In this document: positions 55,844 to 63,188 of the stretch, one piece after another
Layout: the number at the start of each line of letters is the position of its first letter
How positions within the stretch are numbered: position 1 is the stretch's first letter
From: Minwuiaceae bacterium
Lineage (GTDB): Bacteria > Pseudomonadota > Alphaproteobacteria > Minwuiales > Minwuiaceae
DNA length: 64,000 bases
Reading direction: 5' to 3'
NCBI GenBank assembly: GCA_028278525.1
Contig: JANQEE010000050.1
Location: 46,079-110,078 of the forward strand
Position numbers and translations under genes: made by a program
The notes under the pieces: generated by a model
Told to the model about the DNA's origin: nothing
Seen by the model: the letters and a program-made list of their open reading frames with translations, nothing else
Databases searched by the model: none

Positions 55844-57226
55844 ATGGCGCGCGGGAGATGCGGCGGGATGCCATTGGGCAGGTTCGGGTCCTTTAAAATC
55901 GGACGTAGCTGGCTGGTCTACGGGACCGGTGCGCTCGGCGTTGCCGCCGTCGCCGGTTTCGCCATGCTGATCACCTGGATGAGCGGCGCCGCGCTTCTGC
56001 AATGGGTCGCCGCCGGCATCGGCAGCGGCGCCGTTACCGCGGTTGTCCTCGCCCAGTTGATCCAGATGCTCGGCGCCGGCGACAAGCCGGACGACGAAGA
56101 CGAAGATTTCGAGGAAACCGGCTCCCGAGCCAAAAGTCTGGCGGAAACGGCCGCGCCGGCCGAGAGCCCCGCCGACATCGCGCTCGAGGCGATGCCGCAG
56201 CCGGTGGTGATGTTCGATTCGGAAGACAAGCTGGTCTACTGCAACCAGGCCTATGCCGACCTGCTCGGCGGCGCGGGCTTGAGCGCCGGCGCGGCGTACG
56301 AAACGATGATCAGCGCGCAGCTTCGCAACGGCAGCATAGAGGTTGCCGACAACGCGGTGGACGAATGGCTGGCCGCGCATCTGGAGGCCCGCAAAAACCT
56401 GCCGTCCGCCGATGCCTGCACAATCGGCGAGCGGTCCTACCGGTTATCCAGCTATGCCGGCAAGGACGGCGGTGTCGTCACGGTCTATGAAGAATCCGCC
56501 GCGGACGGGGCCGCGCCGGCGGCAACCCCGGCACCGGCGCCCGCGCCGCCCGCGGCCGACGAGTCCGGCCGGGTCGGCGACCTGGAAGCCGAACTGAAGG
56601 CGCGGGAACAAACCATCGTCGACCTGAAGGCGCAGTTCGAGGAAGCGCATCAGGCCGTCGAGCAATCGATGCGGGACAAGGCGGCGGCCGTCGCCGAACT
56701 GAAGCGCCAGAAGGAAGCCGCTGTCGGCCTGCCGACGAACGGGGCCGGCGATGGGGAAGCGATGTCGGCGTTGAGCAACGACCTCGGCGCGCCGATCAAT
56801 GCGATCATCGGCTATGCGGATATCATTCAAAGCGAGCTGTACGGCGAACACGCGGATTCACGCTACCGCGAATACGGCGACGAGATCTCCAAGAACGCGC
56901 AATACATGCTCGACCGGCTGACCGCCGCCGGCGTGCCCGTGGCAACCGCCATCGCCGAACCCTCTGTACCCGCAGCCCCCCAGGCCCCGGAACCCGCACC
57001 GGCCGCACCGCCCGCTCCTACTCCCGAGGAAGCGCCGGAACCCGCGCCGTCCAGCGAAGACCTGGCCAAGGCTGTGCGCTCCGCCCTGTCGCCGGAGCGC
57101 GAGGACCATCACCAGATCATGGCGCGCTGGAACCAGGACGACAGCATCCCCACCGGCCCGGCGCCCAAAGCCGAGCCGGCCGACAACGCCGACACCATGT
57201 CGCAGTGGAATAAAGAGTCGGCCTGA
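55844..57226 (+). CDS. Membrane PAS/HisKA-like protein lacking phosphoacceptor His and ATPase domain
   Basis: A 460-aa protein laid out like a sensor histidine kinase but incomplete. In order: two hydrophobic segments (about residues 25-75), an acidic linker, a PAS domain (AMPQPVVMFDSEDKLVYCNQAYADLL, about 115-215), a Pro/Ala linker, a coiled coil (about 245-295), a HisKA-like helix pair, and a long Pro/Ala tail ending DTMSQWNKESA. The HisKA segment reads SNDLGAPINAIIGYADIIQSELYG; the usual SHELRTPLNAIIG His is Asn 312. No N, G1 or G2 boxes follow. Probably a pseudokinase or scaffold. ATG at 55868 is an alternative start. Confidence 0.8.
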   Translation: MARGRCGGMPLGRFGSFKIGRSWLVYGTGALGVAAVAGFAMLITWMSGAALLQWVAAGIGSGAVTAVVLAQLIQMLGAGDKPDDEDEDFEETGSRAKSLAETAAPAESPADIALEAMPQPVVMFDSEDKLVYCNQAYADLLGGAGLSAGAAYETMISAQLRNGSIEVADNAVDEWLAAHLEARKNLPSADACTIGERSYRLSSYAGKDGGVVTVYEESAADGAAPAATPAPAPAPPAADESGRVGDLEAELKAREQTIVDLKAQFEEAHQAVEQSMRDKAAAVAELKRQKEAAVGLPTNGAGDGEAMSALSNDLGAPINAIIGYADIIQSELYGEHADSRYREYGDEISKNAQYMLDRLTAAGVPVATAIAEPSVPAAPQAPEPAPAAPPAPTPEEAPEPAPSSEDLAKAVRSALSPEREDHHQIMARWNQDDSIPTGPAPKAEPADNADTMSQWNKESA

Positions 57227-57229
57227 CCC

Positions 57230-58084
57230 CTAGGACACCATCGCGTCGCGTTGCGCGGCAATCTCGCCGTCGCGGTCGTAGTGCGAGAAATAGCGCGACT
57301 TCACGTTCTCCAGCGGCACCACCATGAACACGTCCGTCGTGCCGAACTGATGATCGACCACCGCGCCGTCGCCGACGAAACCGCCGAGCCTCAGGTAAGC
57401 CTTGATCAGCGGCGGCAGTGCGTGCAACGCTTTGCGTAACGGTATCTGCTCCGCCGGCATCAGGTTCATTTCCGAACGCAGATCCAGCAGCGCCCGGGCC
57501 ATCAGCGCCGGCGGCGCCAGATGGTTGTGATAGAGGTAGGAAAGCGGCAGCGCCAGTTCGGCGGGGTCGCGGCCGGGCAGGCTGGCGCAGCCGAACATGG
57601 TGGTGATCTTGTGCTCGCGCACGAAGTTGGCGATGCACCGCCACAGCAGATGGATCGTCGCGTTGGTCCGGTAGTCCGGATGCACGCAGGACCGGCCGAG
57701 TTCCAGCAGGCCGCCAAGCGTCTCGCCGCGCGTCAGCAATGCCGAGAGGTCGTATTCGCCGGCCGAGTAGAAGCCGCCGTTCTGTTCGGCGACTTCCTGG
57801 CGATGCACCCGGTAGGTGCCGACCACGGCGTCGTCCGGCGGCCGGGCATGGTCGATCACCAGCATATGGTCGCAGAGCGGGTCGAACTGGTCGAAATCGC
57901 GGCCGGCGGCGGCCATCGCCGCGGTCGGCCGGGCGCTCATTTCCTCGTAGAACACGCGGTAGCGCAGCTTCTGCGCGGCATAGACATCCCGCTCGTCGCG
58001 GGCGAGCCGCACCTCAAGGGTGCCGGCAACGACCGCCAGGTCGCCTCGGTCGGCCTCCGTATCGGTAGACAGTTCGCTTCGCAT
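57230..58084 (-). CDS. olsB: GNAT/OlsB-type acyltransferase (L-ornithine N-acyltransferase family)
   Basis: A 284-aa protein of the OlsB family, which links a 3-hydroxyacyl-ACP chain to ornithine in the first step of ornithine lipid synthesis. Motifs: VRLARDERDVYAAQKLRYRVFYEEM, DFDQFDPLCDHMLVID, VVGTYRV, LELGRSCVHPDYRTNATIHLLWRCIA (landmark GRSCVHPDYR) and FGCASLPGRDP. The C-terminus (PPLIKAYLRLGGFVGDGAVVDHQFGTTDVFMVV) fits. No olsA is adjacent. ATG at 58084, GGGAGG upstream. The symbol is tentative because hemolysin-like relatives share the fold. Confidence 0.8.
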   Translation of the reverse strand: MRSELSTDTEADRGDLAVVAGTLEVRLARDERDVYAAQKLRYRVFYEEMSARPTAAMAAAGRDFDQFDPLCDHMLVIDHARPPDDAVVGTYRVHRQEVAEQNGGFYSAGEYDLSALLTRGETLGGLLELGRSCVHPDYRTNATIHLLWRCIANFVREHKITTMFGCASLPGRDPAELALPLSYLYHNHLAPPALMARALLDLRSEMNLMPAEQIPLRKALHALPPLIKAYLRLGGFVGDGAVVDHQFGTTDVFMVVPLENVKSRYFSHYDRDGEIAAQRDAMVS

Positions 58085-58130
58085 TCCAAGCCTCCCGCCG
58101 CAGCGCTTCACTTGGCTTTCGCCCCGAATC

Positions 58131-58175
58131 GGCCGGGCGAACCCGGCCATGAATCCCCATTGCTAGTTGGGGATT
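58131..58175. repeat. Two adjacent hairpins upstream of the acyltransferase
   Basis: GGCCGGG-CGAA-CCCGGCC (58131-58148) and AATCCCCA-ttgctagt-TGGGGATT (58152-58175) stand side by side in the 247-bp spacer. They could be part of a 5' leader on the minus strand or a small repeat element; the rest of the spacer up to the terminator shows nothing else. Confidence 0.5.
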
Positions 58176-58240
58176 GTTACAGGACTGTGCAATGCGACCG
58201 GCCTTCCCCCTAACCCCCCAGGCGCGAACCGGTCATGAAA

Positions 58241-58296
58241 ACAACGCCATGCCTCTTGTTGCCGGGCTTCTCCGGCAGGCCAAGGCACGGCGTTGT
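58241..58296 (-). terminator. Long imperfect hairpin, likely terminator of the small secreted protein gene
   Basis: On the minus strand ACAACGCC...GGCGTTGT with an inner TGCCGG/CCGGCA-type stem is followed by TTTT, 36 bp after the small ORF. Form and place suit an intrinsic terminator. Confidence 0.5.
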
Positions 58297-58331
58297 CGGA
58301 TATCTTCTCGGCAGAACCCCTGCCGCCAGCC

Positions 58332-58508
58332 TTAGCTGGGCTTCTTCACTTCCTGCGGAACCGCCGGCTTGCTCGGCGCCGGGGTCTGCAAAACGGTCTT
58401 CTGTTCGGATTGGGCGGAATGGCCATAGCCGCATCCGCTGCCGGCGAGTACCGGCGTCGCAAAGGCCAGCGACACCAACACCGCCACGGGGACAGCAAGC
58501 TTCTTCAT
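58332..58508 (-). CDS. Small secreted GCGYGHS-motif protein, unknown function
   Basis: A 58-aa exported protein. The signal peptide MKKLAVPVAVLVSLAFATPVLAG is cut near residue 22. The mature part is only about 36 residues: SGCGYGHSAQSEQKTVLQ followed by Pro/Lys-rich PAPSKPAVPQEVKKPS. Cys-Gly-Tyr-Gly-His right after the signal cut is suggestive of metal or heme binding, but no function is known to me. ATG at 58508, with the usual AGGAG-like GAGCCTGG upstream. Confidence 0.65.
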   Translation of the reverse strand: MKKLAVPVAVLVSLAFATPVLAGSGCGYGHSAQSEQKTVLQTPAPSKPAVPQEVKKPS

Positions 58509-58600
58509 TACCAGGCTCCTATCCACTATCGACTCGATGAGTCTAACGTGGTGCCCTAGGGCGGTCAAACGAAGTCGAGTACAGAGAACGTGCAATCGCG

Positions 58601-58948
58601 ATGGTGGAATCGTACCTGCAGGCCCTGCGAACGTTGTTACGCGACGCGTCGATGGACGCCGACATCGACTGCAGACATTTCTTCAGCGGCGCGGCGGCCT
58701 ATGTGGACGGCCGTATCTTCATGACGCTCACGCCTACAGGCCTGGCGCTGAAACTGCCGAAACTGTCGCGCACCAAATTACTCGGCATGGGCGGCGAACC
58801 GCTCCGCTACTTTCCCAACGCGCCGGTCAAACAAGACTACGTCGTGGTGCCGCCGGACATCGCCGAAAACCGAAAGGCGCTCGCCAAATGGATCATCGAA
58901 AGCATCCGCTACGCGCGGACCCTGCCGAAGCCTCGGAAGGCGAAATGA
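58601..58948 (+). CDS. TfoX N-terminal domain protein
   Basis: A 115-aa protein that is only the TfoX/Sxy N-terminal domain: RDASMDADIDCRHFFSGAAAYVDGRIFMTLTPTGLALKLP (landmarks FSGAAAYVDGRIF and LALKLP) and YVVVPPDIAENRKALAKWI. Free-standing N-terminal TfoX proteins in alphaproteobacteria have no proven competence role. Ends 5 bp before a dispersed-type repeat. Confidence 0.8.
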   Translation: MVESYLQALRTLLRDASMDADIDCRHFFSGAAAYVDGRIFMTLTPTGLALKLPKLSRTKLLGMGGEPLRYFPNAPVKQDYVVVPPDIAENRKALAKWIIESIRYARTLPKPRKAK

Positions 58949-58952
58949 TTCC

Positions 58953-59037
58953 GTCATCGCGAGGCCCAAAGGGCCGCGGCGATCTGGAAAACATAGAGCA
59001 CGGCTTCCCGAGATTGCGTCGCTCCGCTCGCAATGAC
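58953..59037. repeat. 85-bp dispersed-type inverted repeat between convergent genes
   Basis: Begins GTCATCGCGAGGCCCAAAGG and ends CGCTCGCAATGAC. The ends are inverted copies of each other with few mismatches (GTCATtGCGAGcg versus GTCATcGCGAGgc). This type of GTCATTGCGAG...CTCGCAATGAC element is common as scattered intergenic copies in Rhodospirillales and other bacteria. It fills the gap between the TfoX and macrodomain genes. Confidence 0.7.
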
Positions 59038-59043
59038 AGCAGG

Positions 59044-59562
59044 TTACCCTAGCAATTCGGCCACAACATCCCGATAAATCGCCGCGACATCCGCGCCGAA
59101 ACAGCAGAACACAACGCCCTGCGGGGCCGCGCCGCTATCGAGATGGTCATTCACGGCCCCGACGGCGATCCGCGTCGCCGGCTCCAGCGGATAGCCGTAG
59201 ACCCCAGTGCTGATTGCCGGAAAAGCAACCGTTTCGACGTTCAGCCCGGCCGCGATCTCCAGCGACCGGCGGTAACAACTGGCCAGCAAGTCCGGCTCGC
59301 CGGAACCGCCGCCCTGCCAGACCGGCCCGACGGTGTGAATGACGTGTGTCGCCGGCAGCCTGTAGCCGGCCGTCGCCTTGGCGTCGCCGGTATCGCAGCC
59401 GCCGAGCGTCCGGCACTCATTCAGCAGTTCGGGCCCGGCCGCGCGGTGGATCGCCCCGTCGACCCCGCCGCCGCCGAGCAGGCTGGTATTCGCCGCGTTG
59501 ACGATGGCGTCGACCGCCAGCCGGGTGATGTCGCCCTCGACCACTTGCACGCGCTCATCCAT
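59044..59562 (-). CDS. Macrodomain O-acetyl-ADP-ribose deacetylase
   Basis: A 172-aa stand-alone macrodomain of the YmdB/MacroD type, which removes ADP-ribose modifications or hydrolyses O-acetyl-ADP-ribose. Motifs: [22 protein letters not shown] (catalytic Asn and Asp), [16 protein letters not shown] and [13 protein letters not shown]. The ATG overlaps the end of the upstream AmpG-like gene by 8 bp, so they are co-transcribed. Confidence 0.92.
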   Translation of the reverse strand: MDERVQVVEGDITRLAVDAIVNAANTSLLGGGGVDGAIHRAAGPELLNECRTLGGCDTGDAKATAGYRLPATHVIHTVGPVWQGGGSGEPDLLASCYRRSLEIAAGLNVETVAFPAISTGVYGYPLEPATRIAVGAVNDHLDSGAAPQGVVFCCFGADVAAIYRDVVAELLG

Positions 59563-60907
59563 CGCCCGCTTCTCCCTGCAAGGCCGGGCGCGTCTCCGAA
59601 CCGCGCCGTGTCAGCCACCAGAGCAGTATAAGGCCAGGCAATGCCGCGGCGGCGGTCAACAGGAAGAAATCGACCCAGCCGAGCCAGTCGGCCAGATACC
59701 CGCCGGAGGAGCTGAACCAGGTCCTGGCCGTTGCCATGAACGAGGTGAGCAGCGCGTACTGCGTCGCCGTGTAGGAGAGGTTGCAGAGCGACGAAAGGTA
59801 GGCGACGAACACGGCGGTGCCCATGCCGCCGGCCAGGTTTTCCAGGCCGATGGTCACGGCCAGCACCGCCATGTCGGCGCCGACCATCGCCTGCACCGCG
59901 AACATGAAGTTCGACACAAGCTGCAGCACGCCGCAGATCCAGAGCGAGCGGTACAGGCCCAGCGCGTTCATCATCCAGCCGCCGAGGAACAGGCCGGCGA
60001 AGGTCGCTGCCGTACCGAACAGTTTGACGACGTTGGCGATATCGATCTTGGTGAAGCCGATCTTCAGCAGGAACGGCGTCGTCATCACGCCGGCCAGGCT
60101 GTCGCCGAACTTGTAGAACATGACGAACAGCAGGATCACCAGCCAGCCGGGACGCAGCATGAACTCGGCGAACGGCGCGACCACGCCGGTATAGAGAAAT
60201 CCCGCCGTGGTGGCCGCCGGCTTCGGCAGTGTCGGATGCCGGGCGACCCAGGCGTCGACCTGCGCTTGGCGCTCGGCCAAGTCGTCGGTGACGGTCGTCT
60301 TCGGCTCCGGGTTCAGCAGCACCACCGCCATGCCGAGCGCGATGCCCAGCGTCATCAGCATGTAGGTCGTCGACCAGCTTACGTATGTCGCGAGGTAGAG
60401 CGCGCCGGCGCCGGACACGACCATGGCGATGCGGTAGCCGTAGACATAGACCGCGGCGCCGGCGGCAAGTTGGCGCTCCTCCAGGATTTCGATCCGGTAG
60501 GCGTCGATCACGATATCCTGGCTGGCCGACATGAACGCGACCGTCACCGCCAGCAACGCCGTCACGCCGATATTGTTGACCGGATCGCTGACCGCCAGCG
60601 CCAGGATCGCGGCGATCAGGATGACCTGCGTCGTCAACAGCCAGCCGCGCCGCCGGCCGAACGCCCTGGTGATTGGCCCAAGCGGCATCCGGTCCATCAT
60701 CGGCGACCACAGGAACTTCAGCGCATAGGGCGTGCCGACCGAGGCGAACAAACCGATGGTGCCGAGCGACAGCCCCTCCTCGGTCAGCCACGCGGCCAAC
60801 GTGGTGCCCGTCAGGACCAGCGGCATACCGGAGGAAAACCCGAGCAGCATCACCGCGATGATGCGCGGCTCGCGGTAGACGGCGAGGGCGGTTAGCCAAC
60901 GGGGCAT
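59555..60907 (-). CDS. ampG: AmpG-like muropeptide MFS permease
   Basis: A 450-aa, about 12-14-span MFS protein like AmpG, which imports anhydro-muropeptides for recycling. It starts [31 protein letters not shown], then [39 protein letters not shown] and [29 protein letters not shown] segments, all AmpG hallmarks. Two Bax-like glucosaminidases and MurJ are elsewhere in the window, fitting wall turnover. Coupled with the macrodomain gene. Confidence 0.9.
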   Translation of the reverse strand: MPRWLTALAVYREPRIIAVMLLGFSSGMPLVLTGTTLAAWLTEEGLSLGTIGLFASVGTPYALKFLWSPMMDRMPLGPITRAFGRRRGWLLTTQVILIAAILALAVSDPVNNIGVTALLAVTVAFMSASQDIVIDAYRIEILEERQLAAGAAVYVYGYRIAMVVSGAGALYLATYVSWSTTYMLMTLGIALGMAVVLLNPEPKTTVTDDLAERQAQVDAWVARHPTLPKPAATTAGFLYTGVVAPFAEFMLRPGWLVILLFVMFYKFGDSLAGVMTTPFLLKIGFTKIDIANVVKLFGTAATFAGLFLGGWMMNALGLYRSLWICGVLQLVSNFMFAVQAMVGADMAVLAVTIGLENLAGGMGTAVFVAYLSSLCNLSYTATQYALLTSFMATARTWFSSSGGYLADWLGWVDFFLLTAAAALPGLILLWWLTRRGSETRPALQGEAGDG

Positions 60908-61068
60908 CGAGCCATCCGAATCGGCGGTAAGATGACCCGTGTTCTAGAGCATAAATCCTTTCGCCTGAACTAAAGTCTTGGTCAGACGGCGTCCGAAACC
61001 GGCGAGCGGCTCGGGCCCGTTCCGGGCAGATTGCCGTCTCGTCGCCGCTGCAAGTAGAGTCCCCGCCC

Positions 61069-62310
61069 GTGCCCAAACATCAAAAAATGTTCTACGGCTG
61101 GAAGATCGTCGCCTGCGCCTTCCTGATCGCCCTGTTCGGCTGGGGCCTCGGCTTCTACGGCCCGGGCATTTACCTGGCCGCGCTCGGCGACCTCTACGGT
61201 TGGACGGCATCTACCGTCGCGACCGCGATCACCGGCTACTACATCGCCAGCGGGATCATCACGATCCATGTCGGCGACGCCTTCGACCGCTTCGGCCCAC
61301 GGATCGTCGTCACCGTCGGCACAATCGCCATGGCATTGGGCGTCGCCGCGCTCACCTGGGTGACCCGCCCCATCGAACTGTACGGCGCTTTCCTGATCAT
61401 GTCGGTCGGCGTCTCGACCATGAGCGGCGCGGCGATCAACTGCATCGTCGCGCCGTGGTTCGAGGCGAAACGCGGCCTCGCCATCAGCATCGCGCTGAAC
61501 GGCGCCAGCGCCGGCGGCGTGGTGATCGCGCCCCTGTTGATCCTGCTGATCGACGCCTTCGGTTTCGCAACCGGCTTGCGCATCGGCGCCGCCGCGATGC
61601 TGGTCATGCTGTTGCCGATCGTCGCCGCCCTGCTGCATCACCGCCCGGCGGATATCGGGCTCAACCCCGACGGCGCCCCATCGGCTCCGCAAACGGATCG
61701 CCCCGCCGCGCCGGACCGTCCCTGGCGTCGCGCCGAAATCTTCGGCCATCTCAACTTCTGGACCATCGCCCTGCCCTTCGCGTTCGGCCTGATGGCGCAG
61801 GTCGGCTTCCTCACCCACCAGGTCGCCTTCCTGAAACCGGTCCTGGATGCCGACGGCGTCGCGCTGGCGGTGGCGCTGACCACCGCCGCCGCCATCGTCG
61901 GTCGGGTCGGGACCGGCCTGGTGATCGACCGCGTCGACCGCCGCGCCGCTGCCTGCGCCACCTTGCTGCTGCAGGCCGCCGCCGTTGCCCTGATGGTCGT
62001 GGCACCCGGCGAGACGGCTTTGTTCGTCTACTGCACCGCCTTCGGCCTCGGCGTCGGCAACCTGATCACCCTGCAGGGTCTGATCGTGCAGGTCGAGTTC
62101 CCTCCCGCCCAGTTCAGCCGCATCGTCAGCCTTATCATCGCGATCAGCCAGTTCACCTTCGCCTTCGGCCCCGGCGTCATGGGCTGGCTCCGCGACTGGC
62201 AGGGTTCCTACGCCCCGGCCCTGATCTTCTGCGTCGTCCTACAGGTCGCGGCCGCCGCGGTGGTCATGATCCGCCGCCGTGCTATCGTCCCCGCCGATGA
62301 GCATGCCTGA
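61069..62310 (+). CDS. MFS transporter (OFA/MCT-like)
   Basis: A 413-aa 12-span transporter. The start FYGWKIVACAFLIALFGWGLGFYGPGIYL resembles oxalate/formate-antiporter and monocarboxylate-type MFS proteins. The MFS motif A equivalent is DAFDRFGPRIVVTVG after helix 2. GTG at 61069 or ATG at 61087 could be the start. Substrate unknown. Its end overlaps the hydrolase gene by 14 bp. Confidence 0.85.
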   Translation: MPKHQKMFYGWKIVACAFLIALFGWGLGFYGPGIYLAALGDLYGWTASTVATAITGYYIASGIITIHVGDAFDRFGPRIVVTVGTIAMALGVAALTWVTRPIELYGAFLIMSVGVSTMSGAAINCIVAPWFEAKRGLAISIALNGASAGGVVIAPLLILLIDAFGFATGLRIGAAAMLVMLLPIVAALLHHRPADIGLNPDGAPSAPQTDRPAAPDRPWRRAEIFGHLNFWTIALPFAFGLMAQVGFLTHQVAFLKPVLDADGVALAVALTTAAAIVGRVGTGLVIDRVDRRAAACATLLLQAAAVALMVVAPGETALFVYCTAFGLGVGNLITLQGLIVQVEFPPAQFSRIVSLIIAISQFTFAFGPGVMGWLRDWQGSYAPALIFCVVLQVAAAAVVMIRRRAIVPADEHA

Positions 62311-63178
62311 CCGAACCCTCGCCGCGCTCGACAGCGCAGCGGAACATCACCGCACCGCCTGGGACGGCGGCGAAATGACGTGGCGATCCTGGGGCACGGG
62401 CGAGCCGCTGGTCCTGCTGCACGGCGACTTCGGCTCCTGGACCCACTGGTTCCGCAACATCGACCAGCTAGCCGACCGATACCGCGTGATCGCGGCGGAC
62501 ATGCCGGGCTACGGCCAGTCGGACATGCCCGACGGCGACTATACGACCGAACGGGTGGCGGCCATCCTCTCATCCGGCCTTGCCGAAATCGTCCCGCCGT
62601 CGCAAACCTACCGCCTCGCCGGCTTCTCCTTCGGCGGCATCGTCGCCGGCCACTTGGCGGCCCGCGACGGCGACCGCGTCACCCACCTGGCCTTGATCGG
62701 CCCCGGCGGCTTCGGCATCCACCGCGCCGACCAATTGCCCGCAATCCGCCGCCCACCGAAAAACCCAACACCGGCCGACATCGCCGAAACCCACCGCGCC
62801 AACCTCGCCGCCCTGATGATGGGCGACCCGGCCCAGGTCAACGACCTCGCCATCCACATCCAACACGAAAACATCCGCCAGGCCCGCGCCCGCTGCGGTT
62901 CGATCCCCGAAACCGACGCCCTCTGGCGCGTCCTCCCCGACGTCACCGCCCACCTCTCCGGCATCTGGGGCACCCGCGACGCCTTCGCCGGCCCGCACAC
63001 CCCGACTGTCGCAAAGATGCTCAGCGACTTACGGCCGGACATCAACATCCGCCTGATCGACGGCGCCGGCCACTGGGTGCCTTATGAAGCCGCCGATACC
63101 GTCAACGCCATGCTGTTGGAGATGCTGGCCACTGAGAGCCCCCACACGCGCGGTGATCCGGACCCGGCACCAAGGTAA
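62297..63178 (+). CDS. Alpha/beta-fold hydrolase
   Basis: A 293-aa hydrolase with the oxyanion motif LVLLHGDFGSWTHWF, nucleophile elbow AGFSFGGIVAG (Ser), probable Asp in IWGTRDAF and catalytic His in GAGHWVPYEA. ATG at 62297, inside the end of the MFS gene, so both are translated together and may handle one substrate (import, then ester or C-C bond cleavage). Confidence 0.87.
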   Translation: MSMPDRTLAALDSAAEHHRTAWDGGEMTWRSWGTGEPLVLLHGDFGSWTHWFRNIDQLADRYRVIAADMPGYGQSDMPDGDYTTERVAAILSSGLAEIVPPSQTYRLAGFSFGGIVAGHLAARDGDRVTHLALIGPGGFGIHRADQLPAIRRPPKNPTPADIAETHRANLAALMMGDPAQVNDLAIHIQHENIRQARARCGSIPETDALWRVLPDVTAHLSGIWGTRDAFAGPHTPTVAKMLSDLRPDINIRLIDGAGHWVPYEAADTVNAMLLEMLATESPHTRGDPDPAPR

Positions 63179-63188
63179 GCCCCTCCGC

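Noticed and set aside
58601..58948. Competence regulator TfoX/Sxy
   Set aside because: Only the N-terminal domain is present and no competence genes are nearby; called by domain only.
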